Origin: Solirubrobacter sp963837485
GTDB lineage: Bacteria; Actinomycetota; Thermoleophilia; Solirubrobacterales; Solirubrobacteraceae
Assembly (NCBI GenBank): GCA_963837485.1
Contig: CAWINP010000026.1
Span: forward strand, 8,631 to 72,630
Direction: 5' to 3'
Length of the DNA: 64,000 bases
The position numbers and the translations under genes were made by a program. Positions 56,601 through 63,642 of the stretch are shown one piece after another. The notes under the pieces were generated by a model that saw only the letters and a list, made by a program, of their open reading frames with translations, was not told where the DNA came from and did no database searches. Each line of letters opens with the position of its first letter. Within the stretch, counting starts at the first letter, position 1.

Positions 56601-57316
56601 GTGTTGCCGCGCCGCACCGGCTCCGAGGAGTCCAGCGACAGGTGGTGCTGGAGCGCCACGAACGCGTCCTGCAGCGGTGCGCGCGAGCGCGCGTGCGCAT
56701 GGACGTTCCCGGTCGCCACCGTGCGCAGCTCCAGCCGCCGCGCGAGCTGCGCCCTCGCCCGGTTGCGCGCGCGGTCGTGGCGCTGGAAGGGGCGCTGGAG
56801 CTCCACGCGCAATCGCTCCGGCCCGAAGGCGTCTCTAAGGCGGCGCAGCGTCGCCTCGTCCTGGACCCCGTGATCTGCGCACCCGCTCAGGCACACGAGG
56901 CCGGCGGCGTGCCGCATGATCGCCTCCAGCGGGACGGCGGGCGGAGGCTCGCGCCGGTCGCGATCGTGCACGTGGGCGCGGGTGACGATCCGGCACAGGT
57001 TGCGCCAGCCCTGACCGTCCTCCACCAGCAGCGTCAGGTGCCGCGCCGGACCGACTTCGCCGATCGGACTTTCGTCGCGGGCGCGCCCGTCCCCGGGCTC
57101 GCACACGTCGATCTCCACCCCGTGGATCGCCCTCAATCCGAGCGGCTCGGCGGCCACCGCGAACTCCATCGAGCCCGAGACGCCGTTGTGATCGGTCAGC
57201 GCCATCGCCTCGTAGCCGTGCTCCGCCGCGGCGGCCGCCAGCTCGTCCGGCAGCGACGCGCCGTCCAGGAACGAGAAGGCCGAGTGGGCGTGGAGCTCGA
57301 CGTATGGCACGAACAC
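53642..57316 (-). CDS. dnaE2: Error-prone DNA polymerase DnaE2 (C-family)
   Basis: 1224 residues. The N-terminal PHP domain (YVELHAHSAFSFLDGAS, ALTDHNGVSGSMEFA) leads into the polymerase core with catalytic Asp residues in LPDIDLDFPRDVRE, then GRGSSVSSIVCYLTGL, GFLKIDLLGLGMLSAVE and FGFPKAHGAAFGLLAYQ. A C-terminal HhH and OB domain follows. This is the DnaE2 type used for SOS-induced translesion synthesis together with ImuB. An Ala/Pro tandem repeat (~54531-54638) is inserted before the HhH region. The GTG at 57316 lies within a perfect SOS box (57310-57323), so LexA would block transcription at the start codon. Genes imuB and DUF6504 lie ~2.5 kb away. Confidence 0.93.
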   Translation of the reverse strand: MFVPYVELHAHSAFSFLDGASLPDELAAAAAEHGYEAMALTDHNGVSGSMEFAVAAEPLGLRAIHGVEIDVCEPGDGRARDESPIGEVGPARHLTLLVEDGQGWRNLCRIVTRAHVHDRDRREPPPAVPLEAIMRHAAGLVCLSGCADHGVQDEATLRRLRDAFGPERLRVELQRPFQRHDRARNRARAQLARRLELRTVATGNVHAHARSRAPLQDAFVALQHHLSLDSSEPVRRGNTAHVLASPQAMAARFEGHEEAVRETEVLAERLRFDLTADLGYRYPGAEDPQASRKLAELCWLKLGERYPARPPASRADAEARLNEELRVIDKLGLPGFFLLHRDLLELARDVAVEVRGPSVARQLLPPGRGRGSSVSSIVCYLTGLSHIDPVANDLYLGRFLNEELNALPDIDLDFPRDVREVLIPRVHDRYGKERSALVAAFPTFRSRGAIRELGKVLGLPPGELERVARGAEPWAVKGVERDVEVALGMEPSSEPGPFIDPDARASAFAMSTAEWLAMVHGHRPDKAEAHETSPDSPSYSRLPGRWAWLARLCDEAYGLPRHLSQHSGGMIVSTRPLIDCCPVLPAAMEGRQLCQWDKDSCADAGFLKIDLLGLGMLSAVERCVDEIARVRGESIDLSRIPYDDQDTYDAIQLADTMGVFQIESRAQMASLRRTRPASLEDLTIQVAIVRPGPILGGAVNPYISRLQRLRANPDYVVPYEHPVLEEVLKDTLGTIIFQDQVIEVAQAFAGFSPGQAEGLRRAMSRKRSAEAIEAFHEKFLEGAAATHGVDRETAERVYGMIVGFSGFGFPKAHGAAFGLLAYQSTWLRVHYGPEFLCALMNEQPMGFYAPDTLAHEAQRRGIVLLAPDVNASAAMCTVEWAPGAPVPDGAPWAATPPAVAASLRPATPAAAAAPPAVAASLRPVTPAAAEASPAGVVRMGLGYILGVKEEEVRALVAAREEGGPFASLADLASRAGAGRPSLDRLAWAGACDSLIGGASEHARRRALWQVGIAAPGEHVADGTQLSLPLEVPEAPALAPLVPWESMIADYATVGLTLGPHPLKLLRPTLPSDIVSIADLERLPHEAQVRLGGLVVARQRPGTAKGIVFLLLEDEFGTINLIVPPDLYESNRLTVRSEPLLLCEGRLERLPQAGGAINVFVKRLQPLVTPEDREARVIELAERRVAAAATGRGEGAQGGRAAAATLGEFREFAPAVQSFGSGRRR
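54531..54638 (-). repeat. 54-bp tandem duplication inside dnaE2
   Basis: Two copies with period 54 encode PPAVAASLRPATPAAAAA and PPAVAASLRPVTPAAAEA. The frame is kept. It forms an Ala/Pro linker between the fingers/thumb region and the HhH domain. Confidence 0.8.
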
Positions 57317-57323
57317 ATGTTCG
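57310..57323. promoter_or_regulatory. LexA (SOS) box at dnaE2
   Basis: CGAACACATGTTCG, a perfect match to the actinobacterial/Gram-positive SOS consensus CGAAC-N4-GTTCG. It overlaps the GTG start codon of dnaE2. Confidence 0.85.
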
Positions 57324-57359
57324 CATGAGAGGCGGACGGAGCAGGCCGCCGCGGGACGG

Positions 57360-58811
57360 TCAGCGCCCGGCCAGCAGCCGCGCCGGAAGCGCGTCGGCGA
57401 CCGCGCGCACGAGCCCGTCCGACGTGAACGGCTTGGCGACCAGCGGCCCGTCGTCGGGTTGCTCGAAGTCCTCGCCGGTGTAGCCGGACACGTAGACGAG
57501 CGGCATCGCCGGCCGCTCGTCGCGCAGGCGGCGGGCGAGCTCGAGCCCGGACATCTCCGGCATCAGGATGTCGGTCAGCACGAGGTCGACCGTGCGGTTG
57601 TGCGCCCGCAGGATCTCCATCGCCTGGCGCCCGTTGGCGGCCTCGATGACGCGCGCGTCGTGCTGTTCGAGGATGCGGGCCATCAGCACGCGCACCGACT
57701 CCTCGTCGTCGGCCACCAGGATGGTCACGCCGTGCAGGCTGCCGGCATCCGGGCTCGCCGGCGGCTCCTCGGCCGCGGCGGCCGGGACGGCCGGCATCTC
57801 GATCGTGAAGCGGGTCCCCTCGCCCGGGACCGAGTCGATGCCGATCGAGCCCCCGCTGCGCTCCACGATCCCGTACACGACCGAGAGCCCGAGGCCCGTG
57901 CCGACGCCGTCGTCCTTGGTCGTGAAGAAGGGATCGAACGCGTGCGCGGCCACGTCGGCCGGCATCCCTTCGCCGGTGTCCTCGACGATCAACCGCATGC
58001 GCTCGCCGCCCGCGGGCTCGGTGCGGACCGTGAGCGTGCCTCCGTCGGGCATCGCATCGCGCGCGTTGAGCGTCAGGTTGAGGAGGATCTGCTCGATCCG
58101 CCCGCGGCTCAGTCCAACCGGCGGCAGCTCCGGGGCCGGCTCCAGGCGCACCTCGACGCGCTCTCCGGCGGCGCGCCTCAAGAGCCGCTCGCTGCCCTCG
58201 ATCGCTCGACGGACGTCGCTCGTGTCGTCGTCTGCGCCGCCGGGGCTGAACATCAGCATCTGACGCGTCAGCTCGGCTCCCCGCTCGGCCGCCGCCACGA
58301 TCCTGGCGGCCTCGTCGCGCAGGTCGGGACGCTCGGCCAGCCGGTGGTCGAGCGTCCGCCCGGAGCCCAGGATCACCGCGAGCAGGTCGTTGAATTCGTG
58401 CGCGATGTCGCCGGCGAGCTCGCCGAGGCTGCCGAGGCGCTGACTCTGCTCGTGCAACCGGGCGCCTTTGGCCTCCTGGCGGGCCTCCTCCCTCGTTCGC
58501 AGCCGGACATCGAGCTTCGCCCAGACGATGGCCGCGAACACGGCGCCGCCGATCGCCTCCGCCAGCTGCGGGAGGATGTAGGCCCATTCGCGGCCGCGCA
58601 CGAGCTCGGGCACGGCCAATGTGTGCTCGGCGATCGCGACGTGGAGCAGCGCGCAGCCGGCGAAGAACGCCGCGGCTCCGTATTGGGCGACGCGGATCAG
58701 GCCGGTCGTGCGATCGGCGACCGCGGCCAGGCGCGGCACCACGTACAGCCCGATGAGGCAGTACAGGACGGCGACCGCAAGGGCCAGGGTGGCAATCAGG
58801 TACGGCAGCAT
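57360..58811 (-). CDS. Hybrid sensor histidine kinase with C-terminal receiver domain
   Basis: 483 residues. Three to four N-terminal hydrophobic segments (LPYLIATLALAVAVLYCLIGLYVV; YGAAAFFAGCALLHVAIAE) form a small membrane sensor, then a coiled HisKA region with phospho-His in GDIAHEFNDLLAVI (~147). HATPase boxes follow: N (NLTLNARDAM), G1 (DTGEGM), F (FDPFFTTK), G2 (GTGLGLS). A receiver domain carries the phospho-Asp in DLVLTDILMPEMSG and the Lys in VAKPF. The kinase can phosphorylate its own receiver; no downstream output gene is adjacent. ATG 58811 has GGAAGAGGA just upstream, which decides the start over longer in-frame possibilities. It is divergent from the GNAT gene. Confidence 0.92.
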   Translation of the reverse strand: MLPYLIATLALAVAVLYCLIGLYVVPRLAAVADRTTGLIRVAQYGAAAFFAGCALLHVAIAEHTLAVPELVRGREWAYILPQLAEAIGGAVFAAIVWAKLDVRLRTREEARQEAKGARLHEQSQRLGSLGELAGDIAHEFNDLLAVILGSGRTLDHRLAERPDLRDEAARIVAAAERGAELTRQMLMFSPGGADDDTSDVRRAIEGSERLLRRAAGERVEVRLEPAPELPPVGLSRGRIEQILLNLTLNARDAMPDGGTLTVRTEPAGGERMRLIVEDTGEGMPADVAAHAFDPFFTTKDDGVGTGLGLSVVYGIVERSGGSIGIDSVPGEGTRFTIEMPAVPAAAAEEPPASPDAGSLHGVTILVADDEESVRVLMARILEQHDARVIEAANGRQAMEILRAHNRTVDLVLTDILMPEMSGLELARRLRDERPAMPLVYVSGYTGEDFEQPDDGPLVAKPFTSDGLVRAVADALPARLLAGR

Positions 58812-58908
58812 CGTCCTCTTCCCGAGGGTTCCCTCACCGCTCACGCTAGCCGGGACCAGACTGCAGGGGGCAATCCTGGCGCGCGCGCCGCCCGGTACAA
58901 CCCGTGAG

Positions 58909-59598
58909 GTGGATTCGCTCGTCACGCCGTCGCTCGAGCTGCGCCCGTTCACCGAGGCGGACACGACCGTGATGCACCGGATCTACTCCGACCCGGTGGT
59001 GATGCGCTACGTCGCGACCGGGCCGGCGGCGAACCTGGCGGCGACCGAGCGGCTGCTGAACGACTACGCCGTCCACCAGCGCGCTCACGGCTTCTCGTTC
59101 TGGGGCGTGCGGGAGCGGACGACGGGGACGCTGATCGGCGACGCCGGGCTGTACCGGACGCCGGCCGGCGAGGTCGAGCTCGGCTACACGCTCGGCTACG
59201 CGTGGTGGGGGCGCGGATACGCGACCGAGGCGGCGCGCGCGTGGCTGGACTCGGCGTTCGGGGAGCTGGGGCTCGACGAGGTGGTCGCGCTCGCGGAGCC
59301 CGCCAACGGGGCTTCGCTGCGGGTGCTGGAGAAGGCGGGGATGCGGCGGGCGGGCGAGCGCAGCGCGTTCGGGCGCCCGCATGTCGTGTTCCGGATCGGG
59401 CGCGCGGGCGAGTTCTCGTTCCGCGCGACCAAGCACGGGGACGTGCTGGTGTCGTGGCGCGGGCGGATCGTGCGGCGGCTCGTGGGCCGGCAGGCCCACG
59501 AGCTGCTGGAGCGCGTGCGCGAGGCAGAGCCGGCGCGCGTGCAGCACGAGCTCGCGCGCGTGACCGGGAACTTCAAGCGCGGGAACGAGCGGCGTTAG
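58909..59598 (+). CDS. GNAT acetyltransferase fused to a small TGNxKRGNER domain
   Basis: 229 residues. The first ~165 form a RimJ/RimL-type GNAT domain (LELRPFTEADTTVMHRIYSDP; GYTLGYAWWGRGYATEAARAWL is the acetyl-CoA loop; NGASLRVLEKAGMRRAGE). The last ~60 form a separate unit: HGDVLVSWRGRIVRRLVGRQAHELLERV...ELARVTGNFKRGNERR. I recognise that tail as a stand-alone small protein type in many actinobacteria, function unknown. The fusion suggests the two act on the same partner. GTG 58909 is the likely start. The acceptor substrate is not predictable. Confidence 0.8.
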   Translation: MDSLVTPSLELRPFTEADTTVMHRIYSDPVVMRYVATGPAANLAATERLLNDYAVHQRAHGFSFWGVRERTTGTLIGDAGLYRTPAGEVELGYTLGYAWWGRGYATEAARAWLDSAFGELGLDEVVALAEPANGASLRVLEKAGMRRAGERSAFGRPHVVFRIGRAGEFSFRATKHGDVLVSWRGRIVRRLVGRQAHELLERVREAEPARVQHELARVTGNFKRGNERR

Positions 59599-59681
59599 CT
59601 TCGCACCGCACGAATGGCGCCGACGAACGTCAACGGCAGCGGGTAAGGGGATGGGTCCGATCGGCTGCGGGCTCCCGCCTC

Positions 59682-59716
59682 GGGTTTGTCGGCCATAGGT
59701 CGACAAACTCGACGCG
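59682..59716. repeat. 35-nt intergenic element, copy 2
   Basis: Partner of 4960-4994. Contains a perfect inverted repeat GTTTGTCG (59684-59691) / CGACAAAC (59701-59708) with a 9-nt spacer GCCATAGGT, then TCGACGCG. It is in the 209-bp gap between the GNAT and DUF6504 genes, which otherwise shows nothing. Confidence 0.6.
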
Positions 59717-59807
59717 CCTCTCGCGAGCCCGGAGCCAAGCTGACCTGCCCCTCATCTGCCGCAATTCGCCTGCGGCAAGTGCCGTTGCGAGTTCGCGCTG
59801 CGCGCGT

Positions 59808-60401
59808 TCATCGCTGCGCGAACCAGCGGCCCTCCTCGAGGTCGCGGAACACGACGATGTCGCGGCCATCGGCGGTCACGACCTCCCAGTAGCGGCGGCG
59901 CAGCGGAGCGTCGGTCCACCAGCGGTCCTCGACCAGCCAGGACTCGCGTACGGCCTCGACGGCGCGGCCCGCGATCGCCTCGGGGCGGCCGGCCGTGTCG
60001 GCGCGGATGCGGACGGGCTTGGGGGGCGCGAGCCGGCGCGGGCCGCGGGAGGAGGGCGTGGCGCCGCCGAGGACGGCGCGCTCGCCGCGGGCGGGCGGGG
60101 CGTTGCGGGCCCGCGGAGCGTCGCCGGCGGGCGGAGCGTTGCGGGCCCGCGGAGCGTTGCCGGCGGGCGGGGGGTTGCCGGCCTCCGGAGCGTTGCCGGC
60201 GGGCGGGGGGTTGCCGGCCTCCGGAGCGTTGCCGGCGGGCGTCGCGGCGTTGCCGGCCGGCGCGGCCTTGCGGGCCGGCGCGGCGCCCCGGCCATCGTTC
60301 CCGCGCTCCTCCTCGGCGGGCTCCAGCCGGCGCGGCCCTCGCGGACCCGCCGGCCCCGCCGGCGGGCGGGATGGCGGCGCCCCTCGCTCCGACGTGCTCA
60401 C
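59808..60401 (-). CDS. DUF6504 protein of the imuB/dnaE2 mutagenesis locus, with tandem-repeat linker
   Basis: 197 residues. The last ~75 form a DUF6504 domain (PPKPVRIRADTAGRPEAIAG; VEDRWWTDAPLRRRYWEVV; DLEEGRWFAQR). In actinobacteria this domain is often encoded beside imuB and dnaE2; its biochemical role is unknown. The first ~115 residues are low complexity, with four 12-residue repeats (AGNAPEAGNPPP type). GTG 60401 overlaps the imuB stop (GTGA), so it is co-translated and under the same SOS box. Confidence 0.82.
   Translation of the reverse strand: MSTSERGAPPSRPPAGPAGPRGPRRLEPAEEERGNDGRGAAPARKAAPAGNAATPAGNAPEAGNPPPAGNAPEAGNPPPAGNAPRARNAPPAGDAPRARNAPPARGERAVLGGATPSSRGPRRLAPPKPVRIRADTAGRPEAIAGRAVEAVRESWLVEDRWWTDAPLRRRYWEVVTADGRDIVVFRDLEEGRWFAQR
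60097..60240 (-). repeat. 36-bp tandem repeat array in the DUF6504 gene
   Basis: Four 36-bp units; 60154-60189 and 60190-60225 are identical, and the other two (near 60100 and 60136) share GCGTTGCGGGCCCGCGGA at period 36. The frame is preserved, giving 12-residue Ala/Pro/Asn repeats. Confidence 0.85.
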
Positions 60402-61585
60402 GGCTCCCACGGCGCGAGCGCGAGGCGGCGCTCGGGCACGCGCGAGTCGGGATCGACCGGGAGGATGCGCAGCGCAGCGTCCGGACCGGCGACGGCGCGC
60501 GCCTGGCGGACCGCCTCGCGCAGGCGGGCCAGCCGGATCGCCGCGGGCTCGGCGAGCAGGGAGCGCTGGGCGCCCGACGGCGGGCCGAACGCCTCCACCC
60601 GCAGCCGCAGCGCGTCGGCCGGGGATGGGAGCTCGTTGAGCCGGTTGACGAGCACCAGCCGCATGCGCCGCGGATCGGCCAGCGCCTCGCGGAACGTCAC
60701 CTGCGTGCGCCACGTCCCGCCCTCCACCAGCGCGGCCGACAGCACGACCGCGCGCAGCGTCCTCCCCCGCCGCTCGGGCCGCGCGAGCACGCGGTCGATC
60801 AGCAGGCCGAGCGCGCGCTCCAGCTGCGGCCCGGCGGCCGACTCGGGCAGCTCGAGCACCTCTTGCAGCCGCTCGGCGGCGACCCGCGGGCGCAGCGGCG
60901 TGTCGCGACCGCGCGCGAGGTCGCGCGCGAGCACTCCGGGTTTGCCGAAGCGGTCGGCCAGAGCCGCGCTCGGAAGCGCCGCGAGCTCCCCCAGCGTCCG
61001 CACGCCGAAGCGCTCCAGCGCATCGGGCAGCGCGGCGACATCCGGGCGCGCGCTCAGCAGCGTGACCGGCAGCGGAGCCAGGTAGGCGGCCAGGCGCCGC
61101 CCCTCCGGCGCGATCTCCGCACGCCGCGCGCGAGCGCGGGAAGCCGCCGCCAGCGCGGCGAAGCGCGAGGGCGCCGCGCCGATCCGCGCCGCGACGCCGA
61201 GCGCCTTGCGCGCCGCCGCGATCACCCCCTCGACGCCTCCCCCGTGCAGCCGCTCGAGCCCGCGCGCTTCAAACCACGCGCTGCCCGGGCGGCCCGACTC
61301 CACCGCGGCGCCGATCCCCTCCAGCGCGCCGACGATCCGCTCCCACGCGTCCGCCACTCCCGCGGGATCGGGCGAGACGAGCCGGAGCGTCGGGCAGCGC
61401 GCGAGCGCCTCGCCGAGCCGCAGGCCGGCGCGGACGCCGTAGGCCTCGGCGGCGGCCGAGGCCTCGCCGATCAGCGGCTCGCGCCCCAGCTCAGGCGCGA
61501 GCGCGAGCGGGCCGGCCGCGAGCGCCTCCCGGCCACCGGCGGCGACCGCGAGCTCGAAGCGGGGAAGGAGGATGCAGACGATCAT
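60398..61585 (-). CDS. imuB: ImuB-type Y-family polymerase-like protein (inactive)
   Basis: 395 residues with Y-family (DinB/UmuC) palm-thumb-little-finger layout: EAYGVRAGLRLGEALARCPTLRLV near the start, then the helix-hairpin-helix LPDALERFGVRTLGELAALPSAALADRFG and the little finger. The catalytic Asp/Glu residues of true Y polymerases are absent (the N-terminus reads MIVCILLPRFELAV), as in mycobacterial ImuB, which acts as a scaffold binding the beta clamp and DnaE2. ATG 61585 lies 5 bp from a perfect SOS box (61590-61603). It is first in an operon with DUF6504. No imuA is adjacent. Confidence 0.9.
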   Translation of the reverse strand: MIVCILLPRFELAVAAGGREALAAGPLALAPELGREPLIGEASAAAEAYGVRAGLRLGEALARCPTLRLVSPDPAGVADAWERIVGALEGIGAAVESGRPGSAWFEARGLERLHGGGVEGVIAAARKALGVAARIGAAPSRFAALAAASRARARRAEIAPEGRRLAAYLAPLPVTLLSARPDVAALPDALERFGVRTLGELAALPSAALADRFGKPGVLARDLARGRDTPLRPRVAAERLQEVLELPESAAGPQLERALGLLIDRVLARPERRGRTLRAVVLSAALVEGGTWRTQVTFREALADPRRMRLVLVNRLNELPSPADALRLRVEAFGPPSGAQRSLLAEPAAIRLARLREAVRQARAVAGPDAALRILPVDPDSRVPERRLALAPWEP

Positions 61586-61589
61586 CGGT

Positions 61590-61603
61590 CGAACACACGT
61601 TCG
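61590..61603. promoter_or_regulatory. LexA (SOS) box at imuB
   Basis: CGAACACACGTTCG, matching CGAAC-N4-GTTCG. It ends 5 bp before the imuB ATG on the minus strand. The same sequence type occurs at dnaE2 (57310). Confidence 0.85.
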
Positions 61604-61655
61604 CATACCCATCGGATGGGTGCAAGCCGCGGCGCCGTTCGCCGGCCCTCAAATG

Positions 61656-61685
61656 GGCGAGGCCCCGCTGGTGCGGGGCCTCGCC
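61656..61685 (-). terminator. Terminator of rnpB
   Basis: Perfect 13-bp stem (GGCGAGGCCCCGC / GCGGGGCCTCGCC) with a 4-nt loop, just past the 3' end of the RNase P RNA on the minus strand. No long T-run follows. Confidence 0.8.
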
Positions 61686-61687
61686 GG

Positions 61688-62005
61688 TAGCGGACCTGTA
61701 AGCCGGATTCTGTCTTGAACAGCCATCCATCTCAGCGACCGACCTGGGCCTCGGCGGGCAACCTGCAGACGGCCCTGCTTGGTCTTGCATCGGATGGGGT
61801 TTGCCTGGCCGCCGCGTCACCGCGGCGCCGGTGCGCTCTTACCGCACCATTTCAACCTTGCCGGGCCGCTTGCGCGGCCTTGGGCGGTGTGTTTTCTGTG
61901 GCACTTTCCCGCGGGTTTCCCCGGGTCGGCGTTACCGACCATCCTGCCCTGCGATGTCCGGACTTTCCTCGAAGGACGCACCTCCGCGGCTGCTTGGTCC
62001 GCAGC
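61688..62005 (-). ncRNA. rnpB: RNase P RNA (M1 RNA)
   Basis: On the minus strand the universally conserved blocks are in order: GAGGAAAGTCCGGACATCG near the 5' end, GGGCAGGATGG, CCCGGGGAAACCCG, GTGCCACAGAAAACA, then GGTTGAAATGGTGCGGTAAGAG-like segments, and the 3' AAGACAGAATCCGGCTTAC. The outer P1 pairing is visible (GCGGACC at the 5' side with GGTCCGC at 61690-61696). It processes the 5' ends of pre-tRNAs with the RnpA protein. Length ~315 nt is slightly short for type A but within range. A strong terminator follows. Confidence 0.95.
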
Positions 62006-62081
62006 GTCAAGTTAGCGGGTTGCGAAGCTACGGTGAACGGGAATCAGTTTCGCGTCCGAGGTGCCGAACACACTGCGTGAC

Positions 62082-62279
62082 ATGTACGACGTCGTCTACA
62101 TCGACGCCCACGGGGCCGAGACGCCCGTGGCGCAGCAGCTCGATGATCGAGAGGACGCCGCTGACGTGGCGCGCAAGGTTGCGGCCGAGCGCGGTGTCGG
62201 CCGGATGGTCCTGCCGGGGTCGAGCAAGCTGCCCAACTGCGTCTGCGTGATCCCGGTGCCGCCCGCCAAGGCGGCGTAG
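62082..62279 (+). CDS. Small hypothetical protein
   Basis: 65 residues from ATG 62082 (GTG 62061 would add 7). The sequence MYDVVYIDAHGAETPVAQQL then DREDAADVARKVAAERG and LPNCVCVIPVPP suggests a small beta-alpha-beta fold with a two-Cys CVC near the end. I do not recognise the family. It is divergent from rnpB and precedes the hydroxyacyl-CoA dehydrogenase gene on the same strand. Codon use looks like the neighbours, so it is probably real. Confidence 0.6.
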   Translation: MYDVVYIDAHGAETPVAQQLDDREDAADVARKVAAERGVGRMVLPGSSKLPNCVCVIPVPPAKAA

Positions 62280-62350
62280 GCGGCGAGGACGCTCGCTCCT
62301 CCGGTGCCGCGTCGCCCTCCGTGGGCGGCGAGTCGCTAGCGTCTCGGCCC

Positions 62351-63202
62351 ATGCGAGTGGGAGTCATCGGCGGGGGCCTCATGGGCTCGGGGATCGCGGA
62401 GGTCTGCGCGCGCTCGGGCGTGGACGTCACCGTGGTCGAGGTCGACGAGGCGCGCGCGGAGCGCACGCGGGCGTCGATCGAGAAGTCGCTGGGACGCGGC
62501 GTGCGTTCGGGGAAGCTGACCGAGGCCGATCGCGACGCGGCGCTCGAGCACGTCGTCGTGACGCCGGCGTTCGAGGACGTCGAGGGCGCGGACGCCGCGA
62601 TCGAGGCGGTGATCGAGGACGAGGCGCTCAAGCGGGACGTGTTCCGGCGGCTCGACGACATCCTTCCGGACGCGCGCTTCCTGGCCTCGAACACGTCGTC
62701 GGTGCCGATCATGAAGCTCGGGGCCCAGACCAGGCATCCGGGGCGCGTGCTGGGAATGCACTTCTTCAACCCGGTTCCGGTGCTGCCGCTCGTCGAGCTC
62801 GTCACCTCGATCATGACCGAGCCGGCGACCGTCGATGAGGTGCGCGTGTTTGCCGAGGGCACGCTCGGCAAGACGTGCATCGACTCGCAGGACCGCGCGG
62901 GGTTCGTCGTCAACGCGCTGCTGATCCCGTACCTGCTGTCGGCCGTGCGGATGTACGAGTCCGGCTTCGCGTCCAAGGAGGACATCGACCAGGGGATGGT
63001 GCTCGGGTGCGCGCACCCGATGGGGCCGCTGCGGCTCTCGGACCTGATCGGGCTCGACACGCTGCTCGCGGTCTCGGAGTCGCTCTATGACGAGTTCCGC
63101 GATCCCGCATCGGTCGCGCCCGCGCTGCTGAACCGGATGGTCGAAGCCGGCCTGCTGGGGCGCAAGTCCGGGCGCGGGTTCTACGACTACTCGGCGAAGT
63201 AG
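62351..63202 (+). CDS. 3-hydroxybutyryl/3-hydroxyacyl-CoA dehydrogenase
   Basis: 283 residues. GVIGGGLMGSGIAEVCARSG is the NAD-binding motif. LASNTSSVPI carries the conserved Ser/Asn, and GMHFFNPVPVLPLVELV the catalytic His (HFFNP), followed by the C-terminal helical domain (CAHPMGPLRLSDLIGLD) and GFYDY. It oxidises 3-hydroxyacyl-CoA to 3-ketoacyl-CoA with NAD, or runs in the reductive direction as Hbd. It is not linked to the 9.6-24 kb island, though it could supply the missing step there. ATG 62351 fits the family start. Confidence 0.93.
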   Translation: MRVGVIGGGLMGSGIAEVCARSGVDVTVVEVDEARAERTRASIEKSLGRGVRSGKLTEADRDAALEHVVVTPAFEDVEGADAAIEAVIEDEALKRDVFRRLDDILPDARFLASNTSSVPIMKLGAQTRHPGRVLGMHFFNPVPVLPLVELVTSIMTEPATVDEVRVFAEGTLGKTCIDSQDRAGFVVNALLIPYLLSAVRMYESGFASKEDIDQGMVLGCAHPMGPLRLSDLIGLDTLLAVSESLYDEFRDPASVAPALLNRMVEAGLLGRKSGRGFYDYSAK

Positions 63203-63233
63203 CGCCGCCCGCGCGCGCTCGGCGCCGCGCGGC

Positions 63234-63617
63234 TCAGCCGAGAATCGACGAGTGGCGCGCGACGACCCGCCAGCGGCCGTCGCGCCGCGCCCAGACGTCG
63301 GTGAGCCGGAACACGTTGGACAGGTTGGTGGCCTCGAAGTTGGCGACCTGCGAGTAGCGGGCGTGGATCACGCCGGTGTCGCCGAACACGTCAACGTCCA
63401 TGTGCTCGTAGGCGAAGCTGACGATCGTGTAGCCCTCGCGTGCCGCGCCCATCCACTGCTCGCGCGTGAACGGCTCCGGCGAGAGGTGGATCGCGGTGAA
63501 GCGGAACCCGTCCGCCACCAGCTCCTCCAGCCGGTCCATGTCGCGCGCCTGCATGGCGGCCATCCATTCCTCTTCGAGGCGGGCGAGCTCGGCGCGGTCT
63601 GACGTGGCGTCGCTCAT
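63234..63617 (-). CDS. NTF2-like/SnoaL-type domain protein
   Basis: 127 residues with the alpha+beta cone pattern of nuclear transport factor 2-like proteins: a helix (ELARLEEEWMAAMQARDMDRLEELVADGFRFTAI), then strands (VSFAYEHMDVDVFGDTGVIHARYSQ; FRLTDVWARRDGRWRVVARHSSIL). The VWxxxxGxWRxxxxH ending is typical of the DUF4440-like group. These are small ligand-binding or isomerase-like proteins of unknown role in most cases. It is convergent with the hydroxyacyl-CoA dehydrogenase and follows the zinc-ribbon gene on the minus strand. Confidence 0.85.
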   Translation of the reverse strand: MSDATSDRAELARLEEEWMAAMQARDMDRLEELVADGFRFTAIHLSPEPFTREQWMGAAREGYTIVSFAYEHMDVDVFGDTGVIHARYSQVANFEATNLSNVFRLTDVWARRDGRWRVVARHSSILG

Positions 63618-63642
63618 GCGCGACGCAGGCTACCGCGGAGCG

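Noticed and set aside
60097..60240. Possible CRISPR-like array
   Set aside because: Units are contiguous without spacers, in frame, and inside a coding gene.
61715..62250. Plus-strand open frames of 78-149 codons
   Set aside because: They lie over the RNase P RNA gene read on the minus strand.
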